Below, piece by piece: positions 45,102 through 56,782 of a DNA stretch of 64,000 nucleotides. Numbering within the stretch: the first letter of the stretch is position 1; every line of letters starts with the position of its first letter. This stretch comes from Peribolospora baueri (lineage: Eukaryota > Basidiomycota > Peribolosporomycetes > Peribolosporales > Peribolosporaceae): contig JAMDHS010000018.1 of NCBI GenBank assembly GCA_029717555.1, positions 1 through 64,000 of the forward strand. Reading direction: 5' to 3'. The notes under the pieces were generated by a model. The model had not been told where the DNA came from. It ran no database searches and was given only the letters and a program-made list of their open reading frames with translations. Position numbers and translations under genes: made by a program.

Positions 45102-46077
45102 CGTAAGCCGTCGAGGTCGAAACGGCCCGAAGAGAGCGAGAAACCGATGGAGTGTGCAGAAAGGGATGTCAGAGCTGTCCCTCCCTTCCTCCTCTTTTAT
45201 TTCTTCCTTCTTCTCAAGAGTGTTTGTCCTTCGTCGTATGCAAGCGCCGTCTTCCTCGCCGTCGTCGGCAGAGCAATGAGCGCATTCACCCAAGGAGGTC
45301 CGTGACCCAGCGACGCCTACCGCAGCCGCCACACCACTCCTATATCAAGGCAGTGAGCACAGGGCCTGCTGCAAGCAAACAAGCACCTCGTGTGTGCTAC
45401 ACTACAAGTAGTTCTAGAAGTCATAGACTGGATGTTCTTGGACTTGATATTCTAGCTCCCACGGCCGACGTGTGCCGTTGTCTTGCGGTCTTGCAATTCG
45501 GATTTTCGTGACGTTGTTACGTCGGCCCGTTATTTTTCATCGTCCTTACATCTCAAGGTCTGGGGTTAAGATGTGTTCTGTCATTCGAACAGTCTGAACG
45601 ACAACGTGTTTAAGCGGAAGCTACAGTCTCCCCCCTTCGAGACTTGCACGAAAGCTCTTCCTCTCAATGCACATGGTCACGACCAGTTCCGTCGGAGCAC
45701 TACAAGGACACTGCCAAGGAGGGGAACGTCAGGCACAGCTGTATCGCGCGCCTGTCCGAGCTCGTCAGAAGTCCATTCTCCAGTGGAGCTCGATACGTCA
45801 ATTATCCTCAGCCTTTTTCTCATGGCTTTCAACCACACATAGCGACATGAAATTGGAAATGTAAAGAGAACGGTATGCCAAGCGTAGGTGAAGATGGAAG
45901 GGGAGCCTTCCGCGTTCCACGGGACTTGTCGGAAGTTGTTTAATACGCGAAACGAAAATCGAGGCGACGGTTTCCTTGATCCGTCGTAGTCTTTAGATAT
46001 TCGGCTTGCTCCTGGTGAAGTGGGAATGACGTGAGATAGTGTTCATACGAGCCGTGCGCTTTACTCTGCCGGGAGGA
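45102..46077. other. Intergenic region upstream of the TPR gene
   Basis: Probable promoter of the TPR gene (minus strand) and 3' side of the next permease. No family motif in either strand's open frames. Nothing else supported. Confidence 0.4.
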
Positions 46078-49024
46078 CTAGTAGTACCACGACGAACGAA
46101 CCTCTCTCGTCATCGAAGACCATTTGCGCTCTTTCTCTCTATTTCGGAACTTGTAGTACGCCCGGCTCAGGGCTAATTGTAAGGCCATGAGCAGGGGCAA
46201 GTTGGTCAGTTCGTCGCTCCGCATGAAGAGCGAGCGACTCAAGAGGAACACGCTCACGGTACAAGGCCAAGTTGGTGCAGGCGATCGCAATCAGCTGCCT
46301 GTTTCCTCGACGGTCTAGCAAGGCGGGATGGGGAACACCAAACATACTGAGTTCATCCGTACCGTTCATGCCAGTAGAGGGGGCTACTCACACTCTGGTG
46401 CATCGTCCTGTCGATAGATGTTGGAAGAAATGATGGCCGAGACTTGCACCATCCTGATCGGGTACGAGTGATTCAATACAGAAGGCGCGAGCCGTTCGTG
46501 ATGAGCCATGCAATCAGATTTGCGTGGACGACGCAGACTTACATGTTATACAAAGAAGCTGACACGGTGCGAGTCCTGACGGAGCCCGAGTTTCTGCTGC
46601 ACCATGAGACCTGAATCGCATGCACTGAGGAACGATAGGGAGGAGGACACCAGGATCAGCGGCTAGCATGCACAGGGATGCACAGATGAAAACGAGACCC
46701 ACCGTACGGGTAAGCGAGTAGAACCGTCGTGAGAACAAAGTACTGCCAGGGGCCAGGATCGCGGAGGGAATACAAGGCTATGAGACAAGGCAGTGCCCAC
46801 AGGTTTTCAGCCATGCCGAGCCAAGAGCGGCTGTCAAATTTCTCGGATAACCATGTGATCGCGAAAAGCTGAGAAGGAAGAGAGAGCAACGGAGCGCAAG
46901 ATGAAAAAGGGGCGCGCGGCGCGGAAAGCGACATGATCGAGGGTAGCCCACCGTCAAAACTTGAGCAAACTCGTAGGGAATGCATAGGAGATTCGTCTTG
47001 AAGGTGCTGAAGCCTGGTGCAGGCCCGGCCGTAGCGACGAGGTTCAGCGAGTTTACGACGCTTCACGACCAAGAGCCATGATAATGGCGATCACGTTTGA
47101 ACGTACCGAGCTGTCTCAAAGATAATGTGATGTACGTCGTCACTGGAGTGGTGGGAATCTCGAAGGTGAGACCGATGAGATAGAGAGGCCAGAGATCAAA
47201 GTCCGTGAGGGACTGCCACAACATCTTCCAGGTGAGGCCTTGACGATTGTGCATGTCGCTCTGCAAGGTGAGAAGAAAAAAAGTTGCCGAACATGACATA
47301 AAGCTCTTCGGGCAATGCGTCCAAACGCTGACTGACCTTGGTTGGGTCGTCCCTTAGCACCCTGTTGACTATGATCTTCTCTTCTCGTTCGGTGAACCAA
47401 CCTCCCGGCCGGAAGTATGTTTTGGTTTGCAGCGGGCCCGGTACCATGAGGAAGAACGACGCGACACCTAAGAGCAAGGTAAGGATAGCCTCGAGGAGGA
47501 ACAGCCATCGCCAGCCGGCAGCACCGCCGACGCCACGCATGTGAAGGACACCGAAGCTGTCGGGAATAAAGAGATCAGGACTCGATTCTTCAAATGTAAA
47601 AAGGGGAAGCGCGCGAAGTGCAGACTCACGCCATGAAACTTTGAAGAATGCTGGTCATATCGAGCGCCATCCAAAAGCCCGCGAGCCTCAAGGAGAGCTC
47701 ATCCTTCGTGAAGAAGTACGAAAAATAGAGGACTAGGTCCGGGATAAAGCCACCTTGGGCTAGGCCGATCACTGTGGAACGATCGGTAGGCCGAATCAGC
47801 ATGGCGCTACGATGGAGCCGAGATGAACGGGGACGAGCTCACGAAATCGAGTGGCCAGAAAGCTGTGCAAAGCGAACAAGGGGTTGAGGGTGATGTGATC
47901 GGTGTGAGGAGAGGAGACATCGAATGGCAGCACTCACCCGGCGCGCCCTTTCAGCCAGAACTGGCTCGCGGAGATGATGCTCCACACGCACATCTGCCGA
48001 GACAAGAACAAGCGCTTCATTGGTCACTTGCATGGACGAACGTGGCTGCACCTGCGAGCGATGGCTCACCTGCATCGGTATCCAAACATCTGGGCCAATG
48101 CGTTTGGAGATGAGCTGAGAAGGAAGCTCGGCCAGGAGGAAAGACAGCTTGGCGAGGGTATTGCCCATATTGTAATCTGTTCCAGATCCGAGAGTGGACG
48201 CGCCCCACAAGGTAAGCATTCGAGGCCCCTCCGCCCCTCGGTCAGGCTGAAGATGCTCTTCTAACCATCAGTAGTCAGGTGAAGGTCGTTGAGCATATTG
48301 TCGCTGACCGCTTGTATGATATTGCTCCGGTCGATGTTGAGAGCCTAGAATCGACGCGACAGTCCGATCGGGTCAGTGGAGGCCGGTGAAGACGGGCGGT
48401 TATGAGAACTCACGACAAACATAATGCATCCCCACGCAGTGATGCGCCAGTCCAGGTGTCTGACCAGCTTCTGCAAAGCAACGTGAAAGTACAATGGGTG
48501 AGGGACGCTTCCAAATACGTGAGCGAAGTTCGTCCTGCTCCACCTCCCAACTCACCTTCTCCTCCCTCCAGGTCCACCTAAAGTTGGGGTCAAAAGCCTT
48601 GATGTTCTCCCATTTCGCGTTGGGCTGATAGGCTTTGGCTGTCACCGGGTCGTCAAACACGCTTGGCTGGGTAGCTGCAGGAGACGATGGGAATGGGGCA
48701 GGAAGGATGAGATTTGGTTAGCGCAGTCAGAATAAGAAAGCAATTGAGGGCCATTATCGCACACTCACCGATATCGTCCAAATCCACCGGACGTCCGTCC
48801 GCTCCCTTCTTCTTTCCGAACCAGGCAGATAAAAGGTTGGGTGTTCTGCCGTGTCGCGGGGTATCAAAGGTCGAGGGAACGGGAGGGTCCTCGCTAGCGG
48901 TGGAAACAGCGAAATCCTGTGCGACTTGCTCTGGCGCCTTGGCCACTTCTTTCTCCGAGTCCGAATCAAAAGACAGACGAGCAAAGTCATCATCGCCTGT
49001 GGACGGTGAGCCTGGAGCTGACAT
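46078..49024 (-). CDS. MFS anion:cation symporter, allantoate-permease (Dal5/Seo1) type
   Basis: Plasma-membrane carrier of the fungal ACS family; relatives move allantoate, ureidosuccinate, dipeptides or vitamins. About 15 short exons; the first are 49024-48769, 48674-48556 and 48470-48414. A hydrophilic Ser/Asp-rich N-terminus of about 110 residues precedes [19 protein letters not shown] and [18 protein letters not shown]. Family blocks: [112 protein letters not shown]-like [22 protein letters not shown], and [19 protein letters not shown] then [12 protein letters not shown] near the end. The protein ends with a basic Arg/Lys helix ([12 protein letters not shown]). The substrate is not predictable. 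Confidence 0.9.
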
Positions 49025-50142
49025 GACGTTCTGAATGAAGAAGACTCGAAGGGGCGGTGAGGGCGTGCAACGAATTCGAAGAGGTCCGTGCCAACGCCGT
49101 TTTATGAACTTTTTTGCACATGGCCCTTGGGCCCACGCCGCTCCTCCCATCATGGAGGGGAGGGAAGGGATAAGGGCCTGCCTGGGTCTGAGGAGCGACT
49201 CAATCCATCAGTAACACAATCCAGGGGCTCGATGACACAAGGTGGACCCGTAGAAACCATCGTCGGGCAGAAGCCGACGTGCGTTGGGGCGGGGATGAAG
49301 AAGACAAAAGAGAGGACGATTAGGCAAACGGCGCGGATGAGGGATAGCAACATGCTGATCGGGGTGTCAGGCACATAACGCTAACGCAGACGGAGGTGTG
49401 GGCCATCCCTCCCTTCCCTGGTACGGCCAAGGCAAGGCCATTTGCGAGTTGACGGGAGACGATGGCGTGTGGACCTCGTCCAGCAGTCGAGCACGTCATC
49501 CGACGGTCCTCGCTCGCCCACCAGCGAGCAGCGCGCCGGACCATGACATGACATGACGCCCTTCGACGACGCTTGATGAAACGGCCAGTGGAGAATGAAT
49601 AACTGCGCTTAAGATTGTCGACTCGTCGAGCCTTCCTCGAGACGAATGACGAGATCAGCATCAATCACCCTTGCACGCAACCCAGCCCGCACGGCGATGA
49701 TGATGATAATGGGCAACTTATTATGTGCGCGATAAGCGCGGTTGGCGTCATCGTCGCGCCAGCGATACGGTTTCGCTGGAGGCTACCCGCATGGCTGGTC
49801 CACTGTAGAGGTCAGGAGCGAGTCCGGTCGATGGACTCGTACAGACAGACATGCGATCGACCGAGAAGGGTGCGCCGGCGTCGTCTTCCCCGGCACCGCC
49901 ATATCCGCCGCCGGAAGCTTGCCTAGGTCGATCAATCGATCATGTCCGTCGCCAGCGTCTCGTCTCTCCGCGCAACCGCAGCCGAAACCTAGCAAGGTAC
50001 GCGACGGTTCGGGCGTGGGACGGGATGAGGTTGACGCTTCGTGCTGGAGGAAGCAACAAAGCTCGATACGGTGAGCGGGAAGGACGATGACGGACCCGGC
50101 CGGATCAGTAAATCGTAGGTAGATTCGAGTGCGCTCGCTAGC

Positions 50143-50171
50143 GGGGGGGGGGGGGGGGGGGGGGGGGGGGG
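50143..50171. repeat. 29-nt G homopolymer
   Basis: Twenty-nine consecutive G on the plus strand in intergenic DNA. Confidence 0.95.
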
Positions 50172-50382
50172 AGAAGGACAAACAAGCGGGTCTACATACA
50201 GCGAGCGAGATGGATGGGCGGAAGAGAGAATGAACCGGGGGTGGAGGCGTAAATAAAAAGGTTACATGCTCTAGACGAGAATTCGATAATCCAAAGGTCT
50301 GCGCCATCGTCGACGAGAGGGGGGACCGAAGGAAGGCAATGATACAGCGAGCGACGTTGTTAGGGGTCTTTAGGGGCAAGGT

Positions 50383-50397
50383 GGGGGGGGGGGGGGG
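50383..50397. repeat. 15-nt G homopolymer
   Basis: Fifteen consecutive G just past the stop of the DHA1-like MFS gene, on the plus strand. Confidence 0.95.
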
Positions 50398-50418
50398 ACG
50401 ACTCGGCGCCTCGGCGTC

Positions 50419-52919
50419 TCAAAGTCTCAACGGCGCCTCCGCCGCGCCTTCGTCGTCGCCATCCTCCGCCGACCTCGCCCGCGCCCTCGCGTCCGCCCTT
50501 CTCCAGAAAAACAAATTAGGCTGCTTCGACTTATCGCCAAGGAAGAACCAAGCGATGGGGATGCACAGCGTGGCAATAGATCCCCAGATCATGCAAAGCG
50601 CAAGCCAGTTGTTCGGGTGGCGGACGTGCGTATATATCTGGCCTCCCACGATAGCTGCGGGGGCGGGTGGGGTCAAAGAGGACGAGGACGGAGATAGGCA
50701 GGCAAAGAAGGAGAAGAAGGGAGGTGGAGTCAGAGACGGGGCAGACAGACGGGGGAGGGTCGATGAACGGAAGTGGCGACTCACGTCCGACGAGCGTGGC
50801 GATGGAGAAACACAGGTTGAAGGCGCCGTAGACGGGAGCGTAACCGATCCCAGGGATGGAGCGAGCGACGTCGGTGAGCTCCTTCATGATGGGGGAGATC
50901 ATGAACGTCGCGATGCCGCCTGGAGGGGGAGTCGGGACGGGGGTACACCGAGGAGGGATGGGGTGCGGGTCCGTGGTTAGCCTGAAGCGTCCTCACATCG
51001 ATCCACCCCTGCGACAGACTCACCTTCCATGCCGAAGCAGACGATCCAGAAAGCGAGCGGGCCGCTAATGGCGAGGAAGAACATCCACGGTGTGAGGCAG
51101 AGGATGCCGATCAGGGTAACCTTCTTGACACCCCACCGGTCGGCCATCCAGCCGCTGAGAGGCCCGGTGACGAAGGTGGGGCCGACCTGGACAAAGTAGA
51201 CGAGGCCGACGACGAGCGGGCTGAGGTGGTAGCGGTCGTGGAGGTAGAGTGGCACCGTAGGGTCTTGGGTGCCGACTACGAAGCCCCAGGAGGTGACGAT
51301 GAGGAAGGCGGAGAGAGCGCGCGGGGATTGCATAAGGGCGAGCACGGCGAGATGGGCCGAAAGCGGCGGCGGCCGCGGCGGAGGTGAAGGCGGCCGTGCC
51401 GGCGCAAACAGCGCGGGCGGCGGGTAGGCATCAGAGCCGGCGACGGAGGAGCGCCGTCGCAGGGTTTCTTCATCACCGAAGCCTCGATCGACCTTTCTTT
51501 GCCCCTGATGGACTGCCTCCATCGCCGCCATCCGGCTCGCGTCCCCCTTGGTGCCGCTGAACTGACCTATATCCACCCCTTCCTCCTGCTCTTCCCTTCG
51601 TCTCTCCATCGCCTTGGTCTTCCCCGCACCCTTGCCCTGGCCATTAGCTTTAACCTGGGCCATCGCCTCTCGCCGCTCGCCATTTCCCAACCACCGCACA
51701 GCATGCCTCTTCTCGATGACGAGCAACCGGAGTATAGCATCCAAGGCGACGACACAGAGGGCAAATACGAAGACTTTGCGAAAGCCTAGACGGTCGTACA
51801 TCACGCCGCCGACCTGGAAAGAGAGAAAAAGGGAACAGAAAAAAGGAAAGAGGCCGAGGATGAGAGATGAGCCGAGATGGGCGGCAAACCGTATCTGATC
51901 CGAGAGTCTCGGGCGACATTCACCGGAGGACCGAGGAGGAGACCGACACTATATCCGGCCATGACGAAGCCCTGAGAGAGAAAAACAAATAAGCGAGGGC
52001 AGGCGAGAGGCATCATCGATCACTTGTATTCGATCATTGGGAACTTTGAACGAAAGGAAACGGAAGGACACGCAGCTGCTCACCATGATCTGGCCCGTCT
52101 TTTCCTCTTCGACGGTATCACCGATGAGGGCCAAGCCGAGGGTCCAAATGCCGGTGCCACTGACGCCCTGGCAAATGCGGGCGATGGCGAGCAAAGCAAA
52201 GTCTTTGGCGAACATAAAGAGGACCAGCGAGGCAGCCATGAAGAGGAGGGTGATGAGGAGGGGGATCTGGCGGGAGGAGAGGCGTTCGCTGAGGAGGGCG
52301 ACGGGGGGGGTGGACGCGATGAGGCCGACGGCGTAGGCTGCGAGGAGGTAGCCGGTCAGCGAGGACGGGTGGTGATAGTGAAGGGCGGTTAGGCTGCGAG
52401 GCGGGGCGAGGGGAGAAGAGAGGAGAAGAGCGGGCAAGCGGCTCGCGCGTCAAGGACAGGAAGGCGAACAGCGCTTGGCAAGGAAAGGAAAGGAAAGTCA
52501 AGGACCGGCGTTCGGCTCGGTGCGCACCGAAAAGGCATGATGGGCACGATGAGGCCGTAGATGAGCATGTCGGTGCCGACGGCGACGGCGACGACGAGCG
52601 TGACGAAAGCGGTGGACGAGCGCCATCGGAGGCCCCATGGCGGCGGCGCGTTGGGCCGGCGGGCGGCAACGGAGGCGGGAAGGAAGAAGAGGAAGAAGCG
52701 ATGGAGCAACGAGCGAGGCTGGCGGTGCGAGGGCAATGGCGCGTATGGACCGCCGGCGAGGAGGGAGGGAGTTGGTGCAAGGGTGGGAGACGTAGACAGC
52801 GTGGGCAAGGTGGACGTCGGCGTGGGTGAGAGAGGGTAGAGGGTGTGGGGGTAGGTGGAGGTGACGGGGGCGAGAGACGAGGGCGGGCGAGAATCTGGAT
52901 CGCTCGACATGGCCTGCAT
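50419..52919 (-). CDS. MFS transporter, DHA1 / vesicular-amine-transporter-like
   Basis: Twelve-helix proton antiporter type; relatives export drugs, polyamines or amines. Six exons, 52919-52528, 52393-52084, 51971-51924, 51813-51024, 50919-50785 and 50654-50419, give 636 residues (633 if the second ATG at 52910 is used). A Pro/Ser-rich N-terminal tail of about 100 residues leads to helix 1 (FVTLVVAVAVGTDMLIYGLIVPIMPFR). Then LLAAYAVGLIASTPPVALLSERLSSRQIPLL carries the loop 2-3 signature, followed by ARICQGVSGTGIWTLGLALIGD and GFVMAGYSVGLLLGPPVN. A central loop of about 110 residues, rich in Arg/Glu then Pro, joins the two halves. The second half has LYLHDRYHLSPLVVGLVYF and LSGWMADRWGVKKVTLIG. 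It ends in a charged Arg/Ala tail. The substrate is unknown. Confidence 0.9.
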
Positions 52920-53064
52920 GACCAGGCACTCCGGAGGGACCAAACGGCGAGGCCTGGGAGGTTGAGGGGATGGGAGGAGGTGGGAAGGGCCGGGTCGGGA
53001 TGAGGCGAAGGTGGAAGCAAGGAGGAGTGAGCAGAGAGGGGGCGACGACGTCGTCTTGCCCTCG

Positions 53065-53120
53065 CCGTCGTTTTGTCGTCGTCGTTTTGTCGATTTGTTG
53101 TTTTGTCGTCGTCGCTTTGT
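53065..53120. repeat. TTTGTCGTCG-type imperfect repeat
   Basis: Imperfect tandem units of GTCGTCGTTTT in the divergent spacer. Confidence 0.8.
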
Positions 53121-53379
53121 GGACGAGGTCAAGACGAAGACGAAGACGGGCCGGGCCGACGCAGGATGAGGACGAGGATGATGACAATTGCGGCAAGGAA
53201 CGCCGGTAGGCCCCGGCCTGGACAGTGGACGGTGGACAGTGGGGGAAGGATCCGACGCGCCTTGCGTGCCATCACATCGTCCATCGAGAGACGCCGGGGC
53301 CACGCTTCCGGGAGAGGGGATGGTACGATCATGAATTCATTCCGCCTGCTGTCCATGGCTGGCGATCGACGTAAACAAG

Positions 53380-53403
53380 ACACACACACACACACACACA
53401 ACA
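53380..53403. repeat. AC dinucleotide repeat
   Basis: About eleven to twelve AC units followed by a C-rich run. Confidence 0.9.
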
Positions 53404-53993
53404 CCCCTCCCCCCCCCGTCGCCCCTTCGCCTGCTCGACCGACTCCAGGTGAGCGAGTGCGAGCGAGTCGATGCACATACTTAGCATGCCTTCTTCCAAG
53501 CCGACGTCAGAATTTGTCCGAGCCGCCGGCACCGGTGCCGCAGCCGCGTTTCATGGAGCTTAGCTTCGACCCAAGCCTTTTCATCTCGTCAGCCGCGCCA
53601 TCCGCGAAACCACGCCACGAACGAGCAGCCTGCCCCCAAATCGTCGAGTGGGCGGAGAAGGAAATGAAGGAAAGACGGATGAAAGGAAGGATGGCGCTCA
53701 CCAGCCTCGACCGGGCCGAAGGAGCGTCCGCCGCAATTTGAAAATTGATTCCCCATCCGACGACGGCATACGAGAAGGAAAGCAAGTAAGCCAAAGAAAA
53801 ACGAAAGGCCCGCGACCTCTCCGGGCCGGCGATAGACGGCGTTAAGCGTGTCCATCCGGCACCGCCGATCACTGCGCTGTGGGGCGGCAGTAGGCGGCGA
53901 TAAACACGTCGGACGGTCGATCGTTCGGGTGGCCTCCACCGCTGCTACCCTTCGCTCTCCGCCTCCATACCAGATCGGAAACCGCCAAACACC

Positions 53994-55726
53994 ATGGCGT
54001 GGGCGAACGGAATCGGTGAGTAGTCGAGCTGGAGCCCCCAGGAATGCGCCTGTGCGGGTGGAGGGGAGGTTGGATGGCCACCGCCAGAAGCACCGTGTCT
54101 CTGCGTGAATGGGACCGACGGATGTCATGCCCTCCCCTCTTCCCGCGTGTCATAGATCACGACGTGCCGGTCGACTTTGTGTGGGACGAGGAGTATCGGA
54201 GACGGATCGAAGAGCTCGCAGACATAGACCAGTACCTGTGAGTGAGTGAGCGAGCGAGCGAGCGAGAGGGCCGACACTTCCAGGCGCCTTGCACGAGCAG
54301 GACGCCGATCACTCGTCTTCCGCCCCCCCGCTTCCCTCTTTCAGCCCGCCCTATGATAGCTGGCCGATGCTGTTGATCGCGCTCAAATACCTCGTCGCGC
54401 GTAACATTGAGACCCTCGACAACCCGCCCCCGGCCGCTCATCCAACCCCCGTGCACACTTCTGCCGTTGTCCCCGGTTCATCCGCGCCCCTAATCCCCAA
54501 TCCCTTCACCACCGGGCGCACCATTTCTTTTGTCTCCGCCCAGCAGGAGACGCCTTCTACCGACGCCGATGCCGACGGCGACGCTGAACCCCGGGAGCAG
54601 CCGGACGACGGCGCGGTCGTTGCCCCTGTCGTGCCCGTCAACCCGGCGGACGCGCAGGGCTTTTATCCATATCGCCGGCCTGGCGGCCATCGTCTGCCTG
54701 GAATGTCCGAGGACGAGGTTAAGGAGAGCAAAGCCAGGATCTTTGAGCTCATGGACCAACATCAGAGGTGAGTCAGATGCGCGTGTTCTAACCGGTCCAG
54801 TCGGACCCGCCTTCGAGCCTCTCTCTCCTTTTGTTCATTGGCGTTTTCGCAGGATCAGATACGTTGCGCGTTTTATGTTTCCTTTGAGTTAGTATTCATT
54901 CCGCTGCCTTTTCCCATTCAGTGCCCCGCCGTTCACGCTCCAACGAGTGTGCGAGCTTGCCCTCATCAGCCACGTACCCCCCGAGCGACGCCACTACCGG
55001 ACGTTGGCCAAATATCTCCGCGCACTCGAGCGCTCCCTCCTTGTTACCGCCCCGCACCACGCCTTCCCCCTTGCTCCCGGAGACGGCGACGACTTTGGCG
55101 CCGAGGGAGCTAGGGCGGCCATGGATCGTTCGGTGCCGCGACACACCGTCGATCCGATGGACGTCGACACTGTCGACTTTGGCACCGTCCGTCCTGCCCC
55201 CAACTTCAATGCCGCATCGAACTCGAGCGGATCGACGAATGGCTCGACCTCGTTTCCCTTCGTTCCCGACGGCCTGCCCATGGCGTCCGGCTCTCATGGA
55301 TCATTTTCAGAGACGTCCATGGTCACTACATCCATCTCTCCCTCCGCGCGCGCCACCCCTCCCTCCCGCTCGCCCTCGCCGGCACCGAGGCACTTTGAGC
55401 CGCTCTTCCACCCCATCCCTTGGGTCAAGCAGGATGACGACGACGAGGAAGCTAAGGAACGGGAAGAGGCGCGATCCACCTCGCTTCCCTCCACTTCCAT
55501 CTCTGCCTCCACCCATACCCTTGGTGAACGGTCCCAAGTCGCCGACGCCGAAGCGGGGACAGCAGAGGCGGCTCAGACGGCGTCTCCGCTTGACTCGACT
55601 GCGCCCGCGGCGCCGAGTCCTGTTGCGGGCACGGGCGGACTGGTGGGCGACCTAGTGGGTAGCCGTTGGCGTGTTGTCATCTTCTCTAGCTGGGGTCGGG
55701 ATGAGGATATGATCATCGTCAACTGA
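53994..55726 (+). CDS. Protein phosphatase 4 regulatory subunit R2 (PPP4R2 family)
   Basis: Core regulatory subunit of PP4, which acts in DNA-damage recovery and microtubule organisation. Four exons, 53994-54015, 54156-54237, 54345-54767 and 54922-55726, give 443 residues. The conserved part is DHDVPVDFVWDEEYRRRIEELA and YDSWPMLLIALKYLVARNIETL, then after a low-complexity insert the block APPFTLQRVCELALISHVPPERRHYRTLAKYLRALERSLLVT, which is the PP4R2 signature (PFTxQRLCEL then HY..xxK.LRAxEK). The C-terminus is Ser/Pro/Asp-rich and disordered, as in relatives. The 22-base first exon encodes MAWANGI, and the ATG sits in an ACCATGG context. Together with the PP2A scaffold gene, this is the window's second phosphatase regulator. 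Confidence 0.9.
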
Positions 55727-56782
55727 CTCCTTCGTCCACCCACCTCGGTGCTCTTTCTCCTCCATTCCCATTCATTTTTGTCCTTTTTTTTCGTGTCGAT
55801 GACCAGGACAAAGGAGAGGGACTCGGACGCGCACACGAAACTGCCACCGCGTCCCCATCTGCCACCGCCGACGGCGGCGCTCTGGGCTTGGTGGGCGCGG
55901 AGAAGGAGGAGGGCAGCGGTGTGTAATGGGGCGTGCCGGAGCGAGGCTCTGTCTGGTACTGAAAGAGGGGGGAGATGGGAAGGTGGCGACGAGTCTGGTC
56001 TTTTCTCCCGTCGTCTGTCCGTCCATCCGTCTGTCTGTCTGTCTTCTGTCCGTCTGTCACCTGACCTTGGTTGCTTCGGTGAGGTTCCTCCGCCGCGCGC
56101 GCCTGGAGCGCCCCTCCTTCCTGTATCAATGTATCAATACGTACATGCGCTCCTTTTCTTTCCCTTTGTCGGTATACCCGAATAACCCCCCGCAGGAGAT
56201 CTTTGTGGCCGGTCGTCGATGGCCGGTTGCGTCAGTCAAGCCCCGACGGTCATCCCATCCCTTCGCCTGCGCGCGGGTCGTGCGCGTGTTGGGCAACTGA
56301 GTTAACAAAACTCTCCGTCCTCACAGAATCTCTCTCTCTCTCTCTTTTTTTTTTTTTTTTTTTTTTTTTTTCCCCTTTCCTCCCTTTCGCGCACACACAC
56401 GCTCTTTCTTTCGATCGGAACGGGGCGTCATCTCATCTCCAAAACCAGGGATATCGCAGTCGACGGCGTTTCAGTCAGCCACGGCCACTGTTCACGACCT
56501 TTTTCTTTTTCTTTACTTTCTGGTATTGAGCGCTCGAACACGACGCATGTATGCATGCACGGACGGACGGAACGGAACGGACGTCGCTACGAAAGGAGCC
56601 GCGAATCATTGAGCTGGAAGCGGCCAGTCGAGCTTCTCGCCGCTGTGCCAACAACAACGCGACCGGGTTATGGATGGACGAGAGAAAAAAGAGGGGACGA
56701 GACGAAGGGAAGAGGACGGAGCGGGTCGTGTCAGATCGCTTTCGACCCGAGCTAGAGAGAGACGCTTTGCGGGCTTAACGCA
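55727..56782. other. Convergent intergenic region PP4R2 / aldehyde dehydrogenase
   Basis: About 1 kb between converging genes. Contains eight TC units at 56329-56344 followed by 27 T at 56345-56371. No gene recognised. Confidence 0.45.
56329..56371. repeat. TC repeat plus poly-T tract
   Basis: Eight TC units followed directly by 27 T in a convergent spacer. Confidence 0.95.

Larger units (their letters stand above)
49025..50418. other. Intergenic region between the two MFS genes
   Basis: Promoter side of the Dal5-type permease (minus) and 3' side of the next MFS gene. It contains G-homopolymers at 50143-50171 (29 G) and 50383-50397 (15 G) and a short CATGA repeat near 49545-49556. No gene recognised; open frames have no motif. 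Confidence 0.45.
52920..53993. promoter_or_regulatory. Divergent intergenic region MFS / PP4R2
   Basis: About 1.07 kb between two divergent starts. Contains TTTGTCGTCG-type repeats (53065-53120) and an AC dinucleotide repeat (about 53380-53403). Frames open here are low-complexity Arg/Ser shadows with no family motif. Confidence 0.45.

Noticed and set aside
53073-53741. A 222-codon plus-strand frame in the MFS/PP4R2 spacer
   Set aside because: Made of simple repeats and Arg/Ser-rich shadow sequence with no family motif; stays open mainly because of high GC.
703-55726. A phosphorylation-signalling cluster (GSK3, PP2A-A, PLC, PP4R2)
   Set aside because: The genes are far apart, on both strands, and mixed with unrelated housekeeping genes; proximity looks like chance.
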